A stretch of DNA of 64,000 bases from Ramlibacter sp. (GTDB taxonomy: Bacteria; Pseudomonadota; Gammaproteobacteria; Burkholderiales; Burkholderiaceae_C). The position numbers and the translations under genes are program-made. This document shows positions 41,242-52,161 of this stretch, one piece after another; position 1 is the stretch's first letter, and each line of letters opens with the position of its first letter. The stretch is from NCBI GenBank assembly GCA_013815685.1, contig JACDFR010000009.1, positions 27,741 through 91,740 of the forward strand. The letters run 5' to 3'. A model generated the notes under the pieces. It saw only the letters and a list, made by a program, of their open reading frames with translations. It was not told the DNA's origin and made no database searches.

Positions 41242-41928
41242 TTAGATCAGGCCCTTTTCGGCCATCGACAGCGCGTCGCCCTGAGCCACGATCACATGAT
41301 CGAGCACGCGCACGTCCACCAGCGCGAGCGCGGCCTTGAGTGTCTGCGTCAGCGCCTCGTCGGCGCGCGAGGGCTGCACGGTGCCGCTCGGGTGGTTGTG
41401 CGCCAGCACCACCGAGGCCGCGTCGCGCTGCAGCGCCCGCTGGACCACTTCGCGCGGGTAGACGCTGGTCTGCGTCAGGGTGCCTCGAAACAGCTCCTCC
41501 ATCGCGATCAGGCGGTTCTGCGCATCCAGAAACAGCACGGCGAATACCTCGTGCGGCCTGGCCCCCAGGTGCAGCTGCAAATACTGCTTCACGGCCCCCG
41601 GTGAGCTGAAAACCTCGCGGGCCTTGAGCTGCTGGCCGACGGCGCGCCGCGCCAGTTCCATCACCGCCAGCAGTTCCGCGCGCTTGGCGTCCCCCCGCAA
41701 CCCCTTGATGCGCTTCAGCTCGTCGACCCCCGCATTGAGCAGGCCCGAGAGGCCGCCAAAGCCGCCGTGGGCGGGCTCGGCCAGCAATTCGGTGGCCATT
41801 TGCAGCACGCCGCGCCCGGCGGTACCGGTGCGCAGCAGCAGAGCCAGCAGCTCGGTATCGCTCAATGAGGCCGCGCCGCGGGCCAGCAGTTTCTCGCGCG
41901 GCCGGGTGTCGGCGGGAAGGTCTTTCAT
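41242..41928 (-). CDS. radC: RadC-family JAMM protein
   Basis: A 228-residue protein of the RadC (UPF0758) family from ATG 41928. It has an N-terminal HhH region ([20 protein letters not shown], then [16 protein letters not shown]) and a JAMM metal site [14 protein letters not shown]. Despite the name, a DNA repair role is not supported for the E. coli protein, and function is unsettled. It is divergent from fkpB with 36 bases between starts, so both promoters overlap. Confidence 0.93.
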   Translation of the reverse strand: MKDLPADTRPREKLLARGAASLSDTELLALLLRTGTAGRGVLQMATELLAEPAHGGFGGLSGLLNAGVDELKRIKGLRGDAKRAELLAVMELARRAVGQQLKAREVFSSPGAVKQYLQLHLGARPHEVFAVLFLDAQNRLIAMEELFRGTLTQTSVYPREVVQRALQRDAASVVLAHNHPSGTVQPSRADEALTQTLKAALALVDVRVLDHVIVAQGDALSMAEKGLI

Positions 41929-41964
41929 GGCGCACCTAAAATGGGGCAGTTTATCGGGACTTCC

Positions 41965-42441
41965 ATGGCTTCCACCGCGCACCGGGTCCAGCCGGGCTCC
42001 TTCCTCACGCTGCACTACCGGCTGGCGGGGCCCGGCGGCGACATCATCAATACCTTCAGGGACAAGCCCGCCACGCTCACGCTCGGCACGGGCGAGCTCT
42101 CGCCCGCCGTCGAGAAGCGCCTGATCGGGCTGGACGAGGGCGCGCGCGTCACGTTCGAGATCCCCGCGGGCGAGGCCTTCGGCGACCGCAGCCCCGAGAT
42201 GCGGCAGTGGGTGGCGCGGCGCCTGCTCAACGAGATGGGCGATCCGGGCGAAAAATACCAGGTGGGCGATGTGGTGCAGTTCCCGACGCCTGATGGAATG
42301 TCCAGTTATGCGGGTTCGGTGCAGCAGGTGGGCAAGGCAGGCGACGGCGACGGCCGCGTCGACGCCGTGCTGTTCGATTTCAACCATCCGCTCGCCGGCG
42401 AGCCTGTCACCTTCGAAGTGCACCTGATCGGCGTGCTATGA
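41965..42441 (+). CDS. fkpB: FKBP-type peptidyl-prolyl isomerase, SlpA/FkpB family
   Basis: A 158-residue proline isomerase with an inserted-flap chaperone domain. The FKBP core is [37 protein letters not shown] and [16 protein letters not shown], and the fold ends with [18 protein letters not shown] 41965 is chosen over 41941. It overlaps ispH by ATGA, the widely conserved fkpB-ispH arrangement. Confidence 0.94.
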   Translation: MASTAHRVQPGSFLTLHYRLAGPGGDIINTFRDKPATLTLGTGELSPAVEKRLIGLDEGARVTFEIPAGEAFGDRSPEMRQWVARRLLNEMGDPGEKYQVGDVVQFPTPDGMSSYAGSVQQVGKAGDGDGRVDAVLFDFNHPLAGEPVTFEVHLIGVL

Positions 42442-43373
42442 ACCCCGGCGCAGAAATCCTTCTGGCCGAACCGCGCGGCTTTTGCGCCGGCGTCGATCGG
42501 GCGATCGAGATCGTCGAGCGCGCGCTGCGCAAGTTCGGCCCGCCGATCTACGTGCGCCACGAAATCGTGCACAACACCTTCGTGGTCAATGACCTCAAGG
42601 CCAAGGGCGCCATCTTCATCGAGGACCTGGCCGAGGTGCCGCCCGGCTCGACCCTGGTGTTTTCCGCGCACGGCGTCAGCAAGGCCGTGCAGGACGAGGC
42701 CCGGGCCCGCGGCTTCGACATCTTCGACGCGACCTGCCCGCTGGTGACCAAGGTGCACGTCGAAGTGGCCAAGCTCGCCAGGGAAGGCTATGAGTTCGTC
42801 ATGATCGGGCACAAGGGCCATCCCGAGGTGGAGGGCACCATGGGCCAGCTCGATCACGGCATCCACCTGGTCGAGGACGTGGCCGACGTGGCGGCCATCG
42901 CGCCGGCGCAGACCGGCAAGCTCGCCGTGGTGACGCAGACGACGTTGTCCGTGGATGATGCGGCCCAGATCAAGGACGCGATACGCAGGCGCTTTCCCGA
43001 CATCCGCGAGCCCAAGCAGCAGGACATCTGCTACGCGACGCAGAACCGTCAGGACGCGGTAAAGGTCATGTCCGGGCAGGTGGACGTGGTGATCGTGGTG
43101 GGCAGCCCCACCAGTTCCAACAGCAACCGGCTGGCCGAGCTCGCACGCAAGCTGGGCGTGGACAGCTACATGGTGGACAACGCCGGCGAGCTGCGGGCCG
43201 AGTGGCTGGAAGGCAAGTCGCGCGTCGGGCTGACAGCCGGTGCTTCTGCACCGGAAATTCTGGTCAACGAGGTCATCGACCGCGTCAAGGCGCTGGGCGC
43301 GGTGTCCGTGCGCAAGATGGGCGGCATCGAGGAGACCGTCAAGTTCCCCTTGCCCAAGGGCCTGAAGCTGTGA
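42438..43373 (+). CDS. ispH: 4-hydroxy-3-methylbut-2-enyl diphosphate reductase
   Basis: A 311-residue Fe-S enzyme making IPP and DMAPP in the last step of the MEP isoprenoid pathway. The three cluster cysteines lie in [25 protein letters not shown] and [11 protein letters not shown]. Substrate residues are in [15 protein letters not shown] and [11 protein letters not shown], and [12 protein letters not shown] is conserved. The start overlaps the fkpB stop, and its own stop overlaps the GTG start of the next gene. Confidence 0.97.
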   Translation: MNPGAEILLAEPRGFCAGVDRAIEIVERALRKFGPPIYVRHEIVHNTFVVNDLKAKGAIFIEDLAEVPPGSTLVFSAHGVSKAVQDEARARGFDIFDATCPLVTKVHVEVAKLAREGYEFVMIGHKGHPEVEGTMGQLDHGIHLVEDVADVAAIAPAQTGKLAVVTQTTLSVDDAAQIKDAIRRRFPDIREPKQQDICYATQNRQDAVKVMSGQVDVVIVVGSPTSSNSNRLAELARKLGVDSYMVDNAGELRAEWLEGKSRVGLTAGASAPEILVNEVIDRVKALGAVSVRKMGGIEETVKFPLPKGLKL

Positions 43374-44311
43374 ACCGCGACGGGATCGAAAGCGCCGCGG
43401 CACGGTTTCGGCTGGGGCCTGCCGACTTCATCCGGGCAACGCCGCTGTGGAAGCTTCCCGGCAAGTCGCTCGGCATCGAATGCGCCGAGGTCTGGCTGAA
43501 GCTGGAACATCTGCAGGTCGGCGGCAGCTTCAAGGCGCGCGGCATGCTCAACCGGCTGCTGGCCAACACCATTCCGGCCGCGGGCGTCATCGTCGCCTCG
43601 GGCGGCAATGCGGGCATCGCCAGCGCTGCGGCCGCCCAGGCGCTGGGTGTCCCGTGCGAAGTGTTCGTGCCCACCATGGCCAGCCCGATGAAGCAGGCCA
43701 GGCTGCGTGAATTGGGCGCGAACGTGGTGGTCACCGGCGCCGTCTATGCCGAGGCGCTCGAAGCCTGCCTGGCGAGGCAGAAGGCCAGCAGCGCGTTGCT
43801 GACGCACGCCTACGACCAGCCCGAGGTAGTGGCCGGCGCGGGCACCCTCGCGCAGGAGATCGAGGCGCAGGCCGGGGGGCGGCCCGATAGCGTGCTGGTC
43901 AGCGTCGGCGGCGGCGGGCTGATCGCGGGCATCGCCGCATGGTTCGGCGACCAATCACGTGTGGTGGCCCTGGAACCCGAACTCGCGCCCACGCTGGACC
44001 AGGCCCGCCAGGCCGGTGCGCCGGTGGATGTGGCCGTCGGCGGCATCGCCGCCGATTCGCTGGGCGCCAAGCGCATCGGCGCCATCGCGTGGGACGTCAC
44101 TCAGCGCCACGTCCGGGATTGCCTGCTGCTGCCGGACGAGGCGATCCGCACCGCGCAGCTGTGGCTGTGGAAGCAGATGAAGCTGGCGGTAGAGCCGGCG
44201 GCGGCTCTGGGATTGGCGGCCTTGCAAACGCGGGCTTACCGTCCGCGCCCGGACGAGAAAGTCTGCCTGGTCATCTGCGGCGCCAATCTGGACCCGGCGA
44301 CGCTGGCGTAG
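43370..44311 (+). CDS. PLP-dependent threonine/serine dehydratase-like enzyme
   Basis: A 313-residue fold-type II PLP enzyme. The Schiff-base lysine is in [12 protein letters not shown], the substrate loop in [13 protein letters not shown], and the phosphate-binding glycine loop in [15 protein letters not shown]. It probably deaminates threonine or serine to a 2-oxo acid, though racemase activity is possible in this family. GTG 43370 overlaps the ispH stop, giving a three-gene overlapping set fkpB-ispH-this gene. There is no C-terminal ACT domain, so no allosteric control is expected. Confidence 0.87.
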   Translation: MNRDGIESAAARFRLGPADFIRATPLWKLPGKSLGIECAEVWLKLEHLQVGGSFKARGMLNRLLANTIPAAGVIVASGGNAGIASAAAAQALGVPCEVFVPTMASPMKQARLRELGANVVVTGAVYAEALEACLARQKASSALLTHAYDQPEVVAGAGTLAQEIEAQAGGRPDSVLVSVGGGGLIAGIAAWFGDQSRVVALEPELAPTLDQARQAGAPVDVAVGGIAADSLGAKRIGAIAWDVTQRHVRDCLLLPDEAIRTAQLWLWKQMKLAVEPAAALGLAALQTRAYRPRPDEKVCLVICGANLDPATLA

Positions 44312-44348
44312 GGCCGGGGTGGCCGTTCTCCGGTCACGCTCGCGGGCG
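44312..44348 (+). repeat. Partial copy of the large palindrome arm
   Basis: Thirty-seven bases starting GGCCGGGGTGGCCGTTCTCC are identical, in inverse orientation, to 40339-40375, and nearly identical to the left arm near 40014. The copy begins directly after the dehydratase stop codon. Confidence 0.8.
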
Positions 44349-44415
44349 ACGTCGCAGTTCACCATCCAGGGAACGCCGAACTGGGCGCCCCGGAAGGAGC
44401 TACTGCTCCCACTAA

Positions 44416-45735
<1,320 letters not shown>

Positions 45736-45776
45736 TCGGTTAGAATTTCCGCCTTCGCACCACGCGAGACAGACCT

Positions 45777-45867
45777 GGAGAGGTGGCAGAGTGGTCGAAT
45801 GCGCCGGACTCGAAATCCGGTGTACGTTTTCAACGTACCGTCGGTTCGAATCCGACCCTCTCCGCCA
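45777..45867 (+). tRNA. tRNA-Ser (anticodon CGA)
   Basis: 91 bases with acceptor GGAGAGG/CCTCTCC, anticodon loop ACTCGAAAT (CGA), a long variable arm GTACGTTTTCAACGTAC, T-arm GTCGG-TTCGAAT-CCGAC, discriminator G and an encoded CCA. CGA reads UCG codons. A TAGAAT box at 45741-45746 is a plausible -10 for it. Confidence 0.97.
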
Positions 45868-46011
45868 CCCCAGCGCTTCCTATCGCCGGCTGTCCGGCGC
45901 CCGCACCGCAGGTTCGTCCGGCATTGCCTCGCCATGTGAGCGCCATCGCCGCAACCGGGATAACGCAGCAAAATTCATGGGCGGGTTCCGCTCCCGGTAG
46001 GGCCGACCGGC

Positions 46012-46233
46012 CTAGCGTTTCGTTCCCCCGCCCAAGGTGGCGATGGCTGCCTTGAGCTTCGCATCGGCCAGCTTGCGAAGCAGCCGGGCTTCGGCCTGGA
46101 GCACGATCGACGGTTCCGGTCCATCGCGGCTGAGGTATTCGTACCGTGCTGCCGTGAGGGCAATCTCCGCTTCACGCGCCCGTGCGTCCGCCTCGCGCCA
46201 CTCGGCAACGGCATTTCGGGATGCGTGAGGCAT
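46012..46233 (-). CDS. Hypothetical small helical protein
   Basis: A 73-residue, Ala/Arg/Glu-rich protein that should form one long charged helix or coiled coil (ADARAREAEIALTAARYEYL, then EARLLRKLADAKLKAAIA). No signal peptide, membrane segment or family is recognised. Codon use is chromosomal and the frame has no overlap with other genes, so it is probably real. It lies alone between tRNA-Ser and another hypothetical gene. Confidence 0.55.
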   Translation of the reverse strand: MPHASRNAVAEWREADARAREAEIALTAARYEYLSRDGPEPSIVLQAEARLLRKLADAKLKAAIATLGGGTKR

Positions 46234-46456
46234 GGAAGTGAAGAAGGGCTGGCCCGGTTTGACCGCGATGTTAATCGAATGTGAGCCGGCGCCCCCTGGC
46301 CGGAGGGCGCCGCGCAGCTCCCATCAGGCCCATAACATGCACAAACAGTGTAATAAGAGCATACTGTCCTGCGCTTCTGTGGGCGCCGATCCTGGAGGTT
46401 CTTGTCCTACTGACTCCAACGTGGCTCTCTGAAGCATGGGGTCGGGATTTCTCCGC

Positions 46457-46897
46457 ATGACAGCAATTCCAAACCAAGATGCAGGCAGCGCCGCCCAGTC
46501 ACTGTTGGGTGCGTTGGACGCCTATTCGGCATGGCTGTCTCGCTTCATGGCCGCGGAAGTTGGAACCGGCACCGAAGTCCAGTCCGGGACCCAGCTGATC
46601 GCCACCGTGTCCGAGATTCGCCGAACGCACTTTCCCTACGACTCGCAGCTCATGAGCGAGCTGCTGATCGTGCATACCCATCTGACGACGCTCCTGTTCG
46701 AGTACCAGCTCACGAAAGTCCGCGGTACACCCACGCAGCCGTTGCTCAAATCGACCAGGTGCATCGGGCTGGTCCAGCGCCAGATCGCCGCGATCGAGGC
46801 GCTGCGCGCCAGTGCCACGAACAGGATGGGCCAGATCCCCTTGAAGTCGACGGCCTCGCTCACGACCGGCGTGCCGGCCTCCGGCCCCGAGCAGTAA
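46457..46897 (+). CDS. Hypothetical protein
   Basis: A 146-residue soluble protein from ATG 46457 (MTAIPNQDAGSAAQSLLG). The sequence is helical and mildly hydrophobic (YSAWLSRFMAAEVG, QLMSELLIVHTHLTTLLFEY, CIGLVQRQIAAIEALRA). No catalytic motif or known domain is seen. The start is uncertain; ATG 46436 is in frame. A GGCGCC(C)/(G)GGCGCC hairpin lies upstream at 46288-46311. Confidence 0.6.
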   Translation: MTAIPNQDAGSAAQSLLGALDAYSAWLSRFMAAEVGTGTEVQSGTQLIATVSEIRRTHFPYDSQLMSELLIVHTHLTTLLFEYQLTKVRGTPTQPLLKSTRCIGLVQRQIAAIEALRASATNRMGQIPLKSTASLTTGVPASGPEQ

Positions 46898-47013
46898 CGG
46901 CAAGAAGCCGGTCCGTTCAGCTTGCGTTCACGCAAGGGGCCGCAAGATGCGGTCGTCCCCATTAAGGGCGTCCTGTACCATTCCCCGATGGCTGCTGGCC
47001 GACCCATCGAATC

Positions 47014-47250
47014 ATGAACTCAATTGCCAAGCTGATCTGTTCCGCCCTGGTGGCGATCACCATGCCCGTCTGGGCCGAACTCAGCCGCGACGACGCCGCC
47101 GCGGTCGCGCAACGCGTCAGTAGCGGACGCGTTCTTTCCGTGGACAAAGCCGGGTCGGCTGGACGCGCGGTGTGGCGGGTCAAGGTCGTGACCGCGCAAG
47201 GCGAGGTCAGGGTCATCCTGATCGACGCAGCCAGCGGCCAGACACTTTGA
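47014..47250 (+). CDS. PepSY-domain small periplasmic protein
   Basis: A 78-residue exported protein. The signal peptide is MNSIAKLICSALVAITMPVWA; the mature part LSRDDAAAVAQRVSSGRVLS, then WRVKVVTAQGEVRVILIDA is a single PepSY domain. Such proteins often accompany two-component systems and may modulate their sensor or inhibit proteases. It is separated by 22 bases from the response regulator gene, so the three form one operon. Confidence 0.85.
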   Translation: MNSIAKLICSALVAITMPVWAELSRDDAAAVAQRVSSGRVLSVDKAGSAGRAVWRVKVVTAQGEVRVILIDAASGQTL

Positions 47251-47272
47251 CCAGCCTCTGACGCGGGCCCCC

Positions 47273-47944
47273 ATGCGCTTGCTGCTGATCGAGGATGATG
47301 CCGCGCTTCGGCTCGGCCTGGCGCGAAAGCTCGAGGCGGATGGGTATCGGGTGGATCAGGCCGCGGACGGCGAGGACGGCCTGTTCCAGGCGCAGGAATA
47401 TCCGGTCGACCTCGCGATCGTCGACCTGGGCTTGCCCAAATTGAACGGTCTGGCCGTCGTCCAGCGCTTGCGCGCGCAAGGCCGGACCTTGCCCGTCCTG
47501 GTCTTGACAGCACGCGGCAGCTGGCAGGACAAGGTGGTGGGGCTCGAGTCGGGAGCGGACGACTACCTGGTGAAGCCCTTCGAATACCCGGAGCTGGCAG
47601 CCCGGGTCAAGGCCCTGTTGCGCCGCTCGCTCAAGGCCGCGTCTGATGTCCTGACGCTGGGGCCCATCAGCATCGATTTTTCTGCGCAGACCGCCAAGCT
47701 GGAGGGCGCCGACCTGGAGCTCACGGCATTCGAATACCGCGTGCTGGAGTTCCTGGTGCGCGAGCGCGCCCGCGTGGTGAGCAAGCAGGAGCTGTCGGAC
47801 TACCTGTACCCGCACGACCAGGACCGGGACAGCAACGTGCTCGAAGTGCTGGTTGGGCGGTTGCGGCGCAAACTCGACCCGGCCGGCACGCTCGGTCCCA
47901 TCGAGACGCTGCGTGGGCGCGGCTACCGCTTCACCCTCGGATGA
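47273..47944 (+). CDS. OmpR/PhoP-family response regulator
   Basis: A 223-residue regulator. The receiver domain has the acid pocket ED-D (LLLIEDDAALR), phosphoacceptor Asp51 (LAIVDLGLP), Thr in VLTARGSWQDK and Lys in YLVKPFEYPE. The C-terminal winged helix is ELTAFEYRVLEFLVRERARV to LRGRGYRFTLG. It overlaps the kinase gene by 4 bases. The motif set resembles PhoP/QseB-like regulators that respond to cations or envelope stress; the signal is not determined. Confidence 0.94.
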   Translation: MRLLLIEDDAALRLGLARKLEADGYRVDQAADGEDGLFQAQEYPVDLAIVDLGLPKLNGLAVVQRLRAQGRTLPVLVLTARGSWQDKVVGLESGADDYLVKPFEYPELAARVKALLRRSLKAASDVLTLGPISIDFSAQTAKLEGADLELTAFEYRVLEFLVRERARVVSKQELSDYLYPHDQDRDSNVLEVLVGRLRRKLDPAGTLGPIETLRGRGYRFTLG

Positions 47945-49272
47945 GGTTCGATTCCTCCATCCGAACGCGGCTGGGCGTCGGCGCGGCCCTGGTGCTGGTG
48001 GCATTCATGGCGGGGGCGGGGATGGCGGTGCAACGGGCCCATTCGGACAGTGTGCGGGCCGCGCACTTCGCACGGCTGCAGAGCACTGTGTACCTGCTAT
48101 TGGCCGGCGCCGAACTCGACGCCGACGGCAAGCTGGTCATGCCCGTGGCGCTGGCCGAACCTCGCCTGGCCCTGCCGGGTTCGGGCCTGTACGCCGGCAT
48201 CCAGAACATCAACCGCCGCGAGGAATGGCAATCGGCCTCCGCAGTGGGTGTGAATCCCCCGTTCGGCCGCAACGCCCCGGTGGGCGAGTGGCGCTATGAA
48301 ACCGTAGAAGGCACCGACGGGGCCTTCCTGGGCGCCACCTATGCGGTGAAGTGGGCAGGGCGCACGGTGGAGGCCCCGCTGGTCCTTTCGGTGCTGGAGC
48401 ACAAGTCCGGCTTCGATCGAGAGATCCGGGTCTTCGGGCGGACCTTGTGGGGCTGGCTGGGCGGTGCGGGCGTGCTGCTGCTGCTGTCGCAGACGTTGCT
48501 GCTGCAATGGGGCCTGGCGCCGCTTCGCCGGGTGGCGCACGAAATCTCGCGGATCGAGAACGGCGAGCAATCCCAGGTCGACGGACGCTACCCGGCGGAA
48601 ATTTCCGCGCTGACCGGCAACCTCAATACTTTGATCCGCCAGGAGCGGGTGCGCCAGACCCGTTACAAGGAGGCCTTGAGCTTCCTCGCGCACAGCCTCA
48701 AGACACCCCTGGCGGTGCTGCGCAATGCCCTGGATGAGCCGGCCCAGCTGCCGGTGACCGTGGCTGAGCAGGTGACTCGCATGGACGATATCGTGCAGCA
48801 CCAGCTCGGTCGGGCAGCGGCCAGCGGCTCAGCCCGTTTCGCGCCCTATTTGCCCCTGGCACCCGTGCTGGAGCGCATAAGCGACTCGCTGGCCAAGGTG
48901 TACGCCGAGAAGGCCCTGGCGTTCAGCATAGACTGTGCGCCCGGGCTATCCTGGCGCATCGACGAGGGCGATGCGTTCGAAATACTGGGCAACCTGCTGG
49001 ACAACGCAGCCAAGTGGGCAGCGCATCGCGTGGTGGCGCGGGTCTGGCGCGAGGCCAACCGCCTGCACATCCGCGTCGAGGACGACGGGCCGGGATTCAG
49101 CGATACCGAGTCGATACTGCGAATCCATGTGCGCCTGGACGAACGCGTTCCCGGCCACGGCGTGGGGCTGGCGGTCGTGAATGACCTCGTGGCCAGCCAT
49201 GAGGGCGAGCTGGCCCTCGCGCGCGGGCAGTTGGGCGGCGCGAAGGTGGACATCATGTTGCCTGCCGCCTGA
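47941..49272 (+). CDS. Sensor histidine kinase, PhoQ-like
   Basis: A 443-residue membrane kinase. Membrane helices at about 13-33 and 162-182 enclose a periplasmic sensor of about 125 residues (RLQSTVYLLLAGAELDADGK onward). The HAMP-like linker is RRVAHEISRIENGEQSQVDG; the phosphorylated His is in LSFLAHSLKTPLAVLRNAL. ATP-binding boxes are ILGNLLDNAAKWA, VEDDGPGF and GHGVGLAVVNDLVASHEG. It partners the regulator just upstream. Confidence 0.93.
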   Translation: MRFDSSIRTRLGVGAALVLVAFMAGAGMAVQRAHSDSVRAAHFARLQSTVYLLLAGAELDADGKLVMPVALAEPRLALPGSGLYAGIQNINRREEWQSASAVGVNPPFGRNAPVGEWRYETVEGTDGAFLGATYAVKWAGRTVEAPLVLSVLEHKSGFDREIRVFGRTLWGWLGGAGVLLLLSQTLLLQWGLAPLRRVAHEISRIENGEQSQVDGRYPAEISALTGNLNTLIRQERVRQTRYKEALSFLAHSLKTPLAVLRNALDEPAQLPVTVAEQVTRMDDIVQHQLGRAAASGSARFAPYLPLAPVLERISDSLAKVYAEKALAFSIDCAPGLSWRIDEGDAFEILGNLLDNAAKWAAHRVVARVWREANRLHIRVEDDGPGFSDTESILRIHVRLDERVPGHGVGLAVVNDLVASHEGELALARGQLGGAKVDIMLPAA

Positions 49273-49283
49273 AGGACGTGAGA

Positions 49284-49307
49284 AAGCCCGGCGTTGCCGG
49301 GCTTTTT
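49284..49307 (+). terminator. Rho-independent terminator after the sensor kinase
   Basis: AAGCCCGGC pairs with GCCGGGCTT around a 3-base loop, followed by TTTC. It begins 12 bases after the kinase stop codon. Confidence 0.9.
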
Positions 49308-49349
49308 CTATGGCGTTCTCGATCACAGGGTTCGTTCGAACGCCAGCTG

Positions 49350-49850
49350 TCACGGGTATGCGGCGGCCGTCATGCGCTGCGCTGGCCAGAGATCTTCGGC
49401 GCCGGCTACACGCCTGAGCTTGTCGGCTGCGGCGTAGACCGCTCGGGCATGCAGGCGCCACAGTTCAATGAATAGCCTGTCGTGGTCCGACTCCAGCCAG
49501 GCTTCGGGATCGCTCAGGCGCAGCAATTGCTGAGTCCACAGGAAGTCGATCATGCGGGCGTGCACAGACAAAATCTCCGCTGCCTCGGCCGACAGCTCCG
49601 GAAACCACTGCTGCCTGAGCTTGTGCACCTCCTGCAATGGCGATTCGTCGTGGGCGTCGCCCTGGAAGAATGGGGTGCGCTGCTGCGCCGCGACCCAGTC
49701 CGAATAGCGTCCCAGTGCAGCCAGGACTTCGACCGCCTTTACCCGCCGAAGCAGGCGTTGGTGCACAGGCCCGGCAATGGTCGCGCTGATGATGGCGATA
49801 GCCACCAGCCCACCCGCGAGCCAGAGCAGGTAATAGGTGAAATTCGACAC
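49350..49850 (-). CDS. Hypothetical single-helix membrane protein
   Basis: A 166-residue protein. One N-terminal membrane helix (YYLLWLAGGLVAIAIISATI) is followed by a soluble helical domain (GRYSDWVAAQQRTPFFQGDA, then IDFLWTQQLLRLSDPEAWLE and HDRLFIELWRLHARAVYAAA). No family is recognised. The start is GTG 49850, preceded by GGGAGATC. It may belong with the next upstream small gene on the same strand. Confidence 0.7.
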   Translation of the reverse strand: MSNFTYYLLWLAGGLVAIAIISATIAGPVHQRLLRRVKAVEVLAALGRYSDWVAAQQRTPFFQGDAHDESPLQEVHKLRQQWFPELSAEAAEILSVHARMIDFLWTQQLLRLSDPEAWLESDHDRLFIELWRLHARAVYAAADKLRRVAGAEDLWPAQRMTAAAYP

Positions 49851-49945
49851 GATCTCCCTGTGCGTTGCGAGCAGTGTGCGAATTTTGTCACCGCGCGGAC
49901 GTCAGACAAAGGCCGTCTACCTTGTAGGCTGCGCCGCACAAGCTG

Positions 49946-50251
49946 TTATCGCGCTTTCCAGAAAGACTGAATGAACTCGAGGCCGCGCAGCGGCTTGTCG
50001 TGTTGCCCGGCCAGCTGGTCGGCCTTGGCGCCCCAGTGCCGCGAGAGCTTGGCGAAGCTGGCCCGCGAGGCGGGGCTGAAGCAATCCTCTTCTCGCAGCG
50101 TGGCAAAGTTTCTGGAAATTCTGCGCGCCAGCAGCAAGCGGTGTGCCGGAGCGGGGTTGTGCATGAACGCGGTCATCAACGACAGCGTGGCCGCCCACAA
50201 GGCGGTACACGCGTGCGAGAGCGCGTCTGCAGGGCTGGCGTCGGCGTTCAT
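49946..50251 (-). CDS. Hypothetical conserved small protein
   Basis: A 101-residue protein (MNADASPADALSHACTALWA). The core LLARRISRNFATLREEDCF, then RASFAKLSRHWGAKADQL suggests a helical bundle. There is no signal peptide or known domain. A second Met at residue 26 is an alternative start. It lies between the two-component set and the sigma-54 island. Confidence 0.65.
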   Translation of the reverse strand: MNADASPADALSHACTALWAATLSLMTAFMHNPAPAHRLLLARRISRNFATLREEDCFSPASRASFAKLSRHWGAKADQLAGQHDKPLRGLEFIQSFWKAR

Positions 50252-50363
50252 TGCTGGGGATCCTTTGGATGGCGTTGTGTCATCCTAGGGTCAGCCGCAA
50301 CGCCCTCCTGTCAGCCCCTGGACCCAAGAGCGGCCCGACTTTTCCTACGCCCTGCCGTTGAGC

Positions 50364-50579
50364 TTACTTTTCCGATTTGCGGGCGTGGCGCTTGCGGCCG
50401 GCAGCGCGCGCCTCTTCGCTCGTGAACTCATGCGCGTGGCCGCTCTGGTGAGCTGCACGCCCGCCGAGGCTGGCGATCTCGCGCTGGCGCTGCGGATCCA
50501 TCGCCGCGAAGCCGCGAGGGCTCCTGCGCTGGCCGCCCGATTTGCTCTCGCCGCTCTGGTTGGAATCTTGCAAAGACAT
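50364..50579 (-). CDS. KGG-repeat stress-induced protein
   Basis: A 71-residue hydrophilic protein with repeats of the stress-inducible KGG (YciG/GsiB-like) type: RRSPRGFAAMDPQRQREIAS, LGGRAAHQSGHAHEFTSEEA, and RAAGRKRHARKS. Such proteins accumulate in stress or stationary phase. ATG 50579 has AAAGGA upstream. A near-consensus sigma-54 promoter lies 43 bases before it, so it is the most likely target of the adjacent NtrC-type regulator and RpoN. Confidence 0.85.
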   Translation of the reverse strand: MSLQDSNQSGESKSGGQRRSPRGFAAMDPQRQREIASLGGRAAHQSGHAHEFTSEEARAAGRKRHARKSEK

Positions 50580-50621
50580 TTTCAATCCTTTGGGTGTTGG
50601 GGTGAAGACATCGCTGCTATG

Positions 50622-50636
50622 GCAAGGGCCGTGCCC
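50622..50636 (-). promoter_or_regulatory. Sigma-54 (-24/-12) promoter of the KGG-repeat gene
   Basis: Read on the minus strand, GGGCACGGCCCTTGC matches the consensus TGGCACG-N4-TTGC at all fixed positions but the first. The invariant GG and GC are separated by the required 10 bases. Initiation near 50610 would give a leader of about 30 bases before ATG 50579. It lies between the regulator gene (ends 50720) and the KGG gene. Confidence 0.75.
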
Positions 50637-50719
50637 GGGCTCTGGGCAAGCAAGAGGCCGGTTGTGCCGCCTGGAATCCGTTGTGCGGCGCTCTACGGTA
50701 AATATTGCGGCAAGCCGAG

Positions 50720-52066
<1,347 letters not shown>

Positions 52067-52161
52067 TGAATCCTTAATCGGCAAAAGGAGCCCGGACTGA
52101 GCCCAACAGATTATTGAGTCACTGTCGGGCGAAGAGGTGTAACACGAAGTGATTTGACGGA

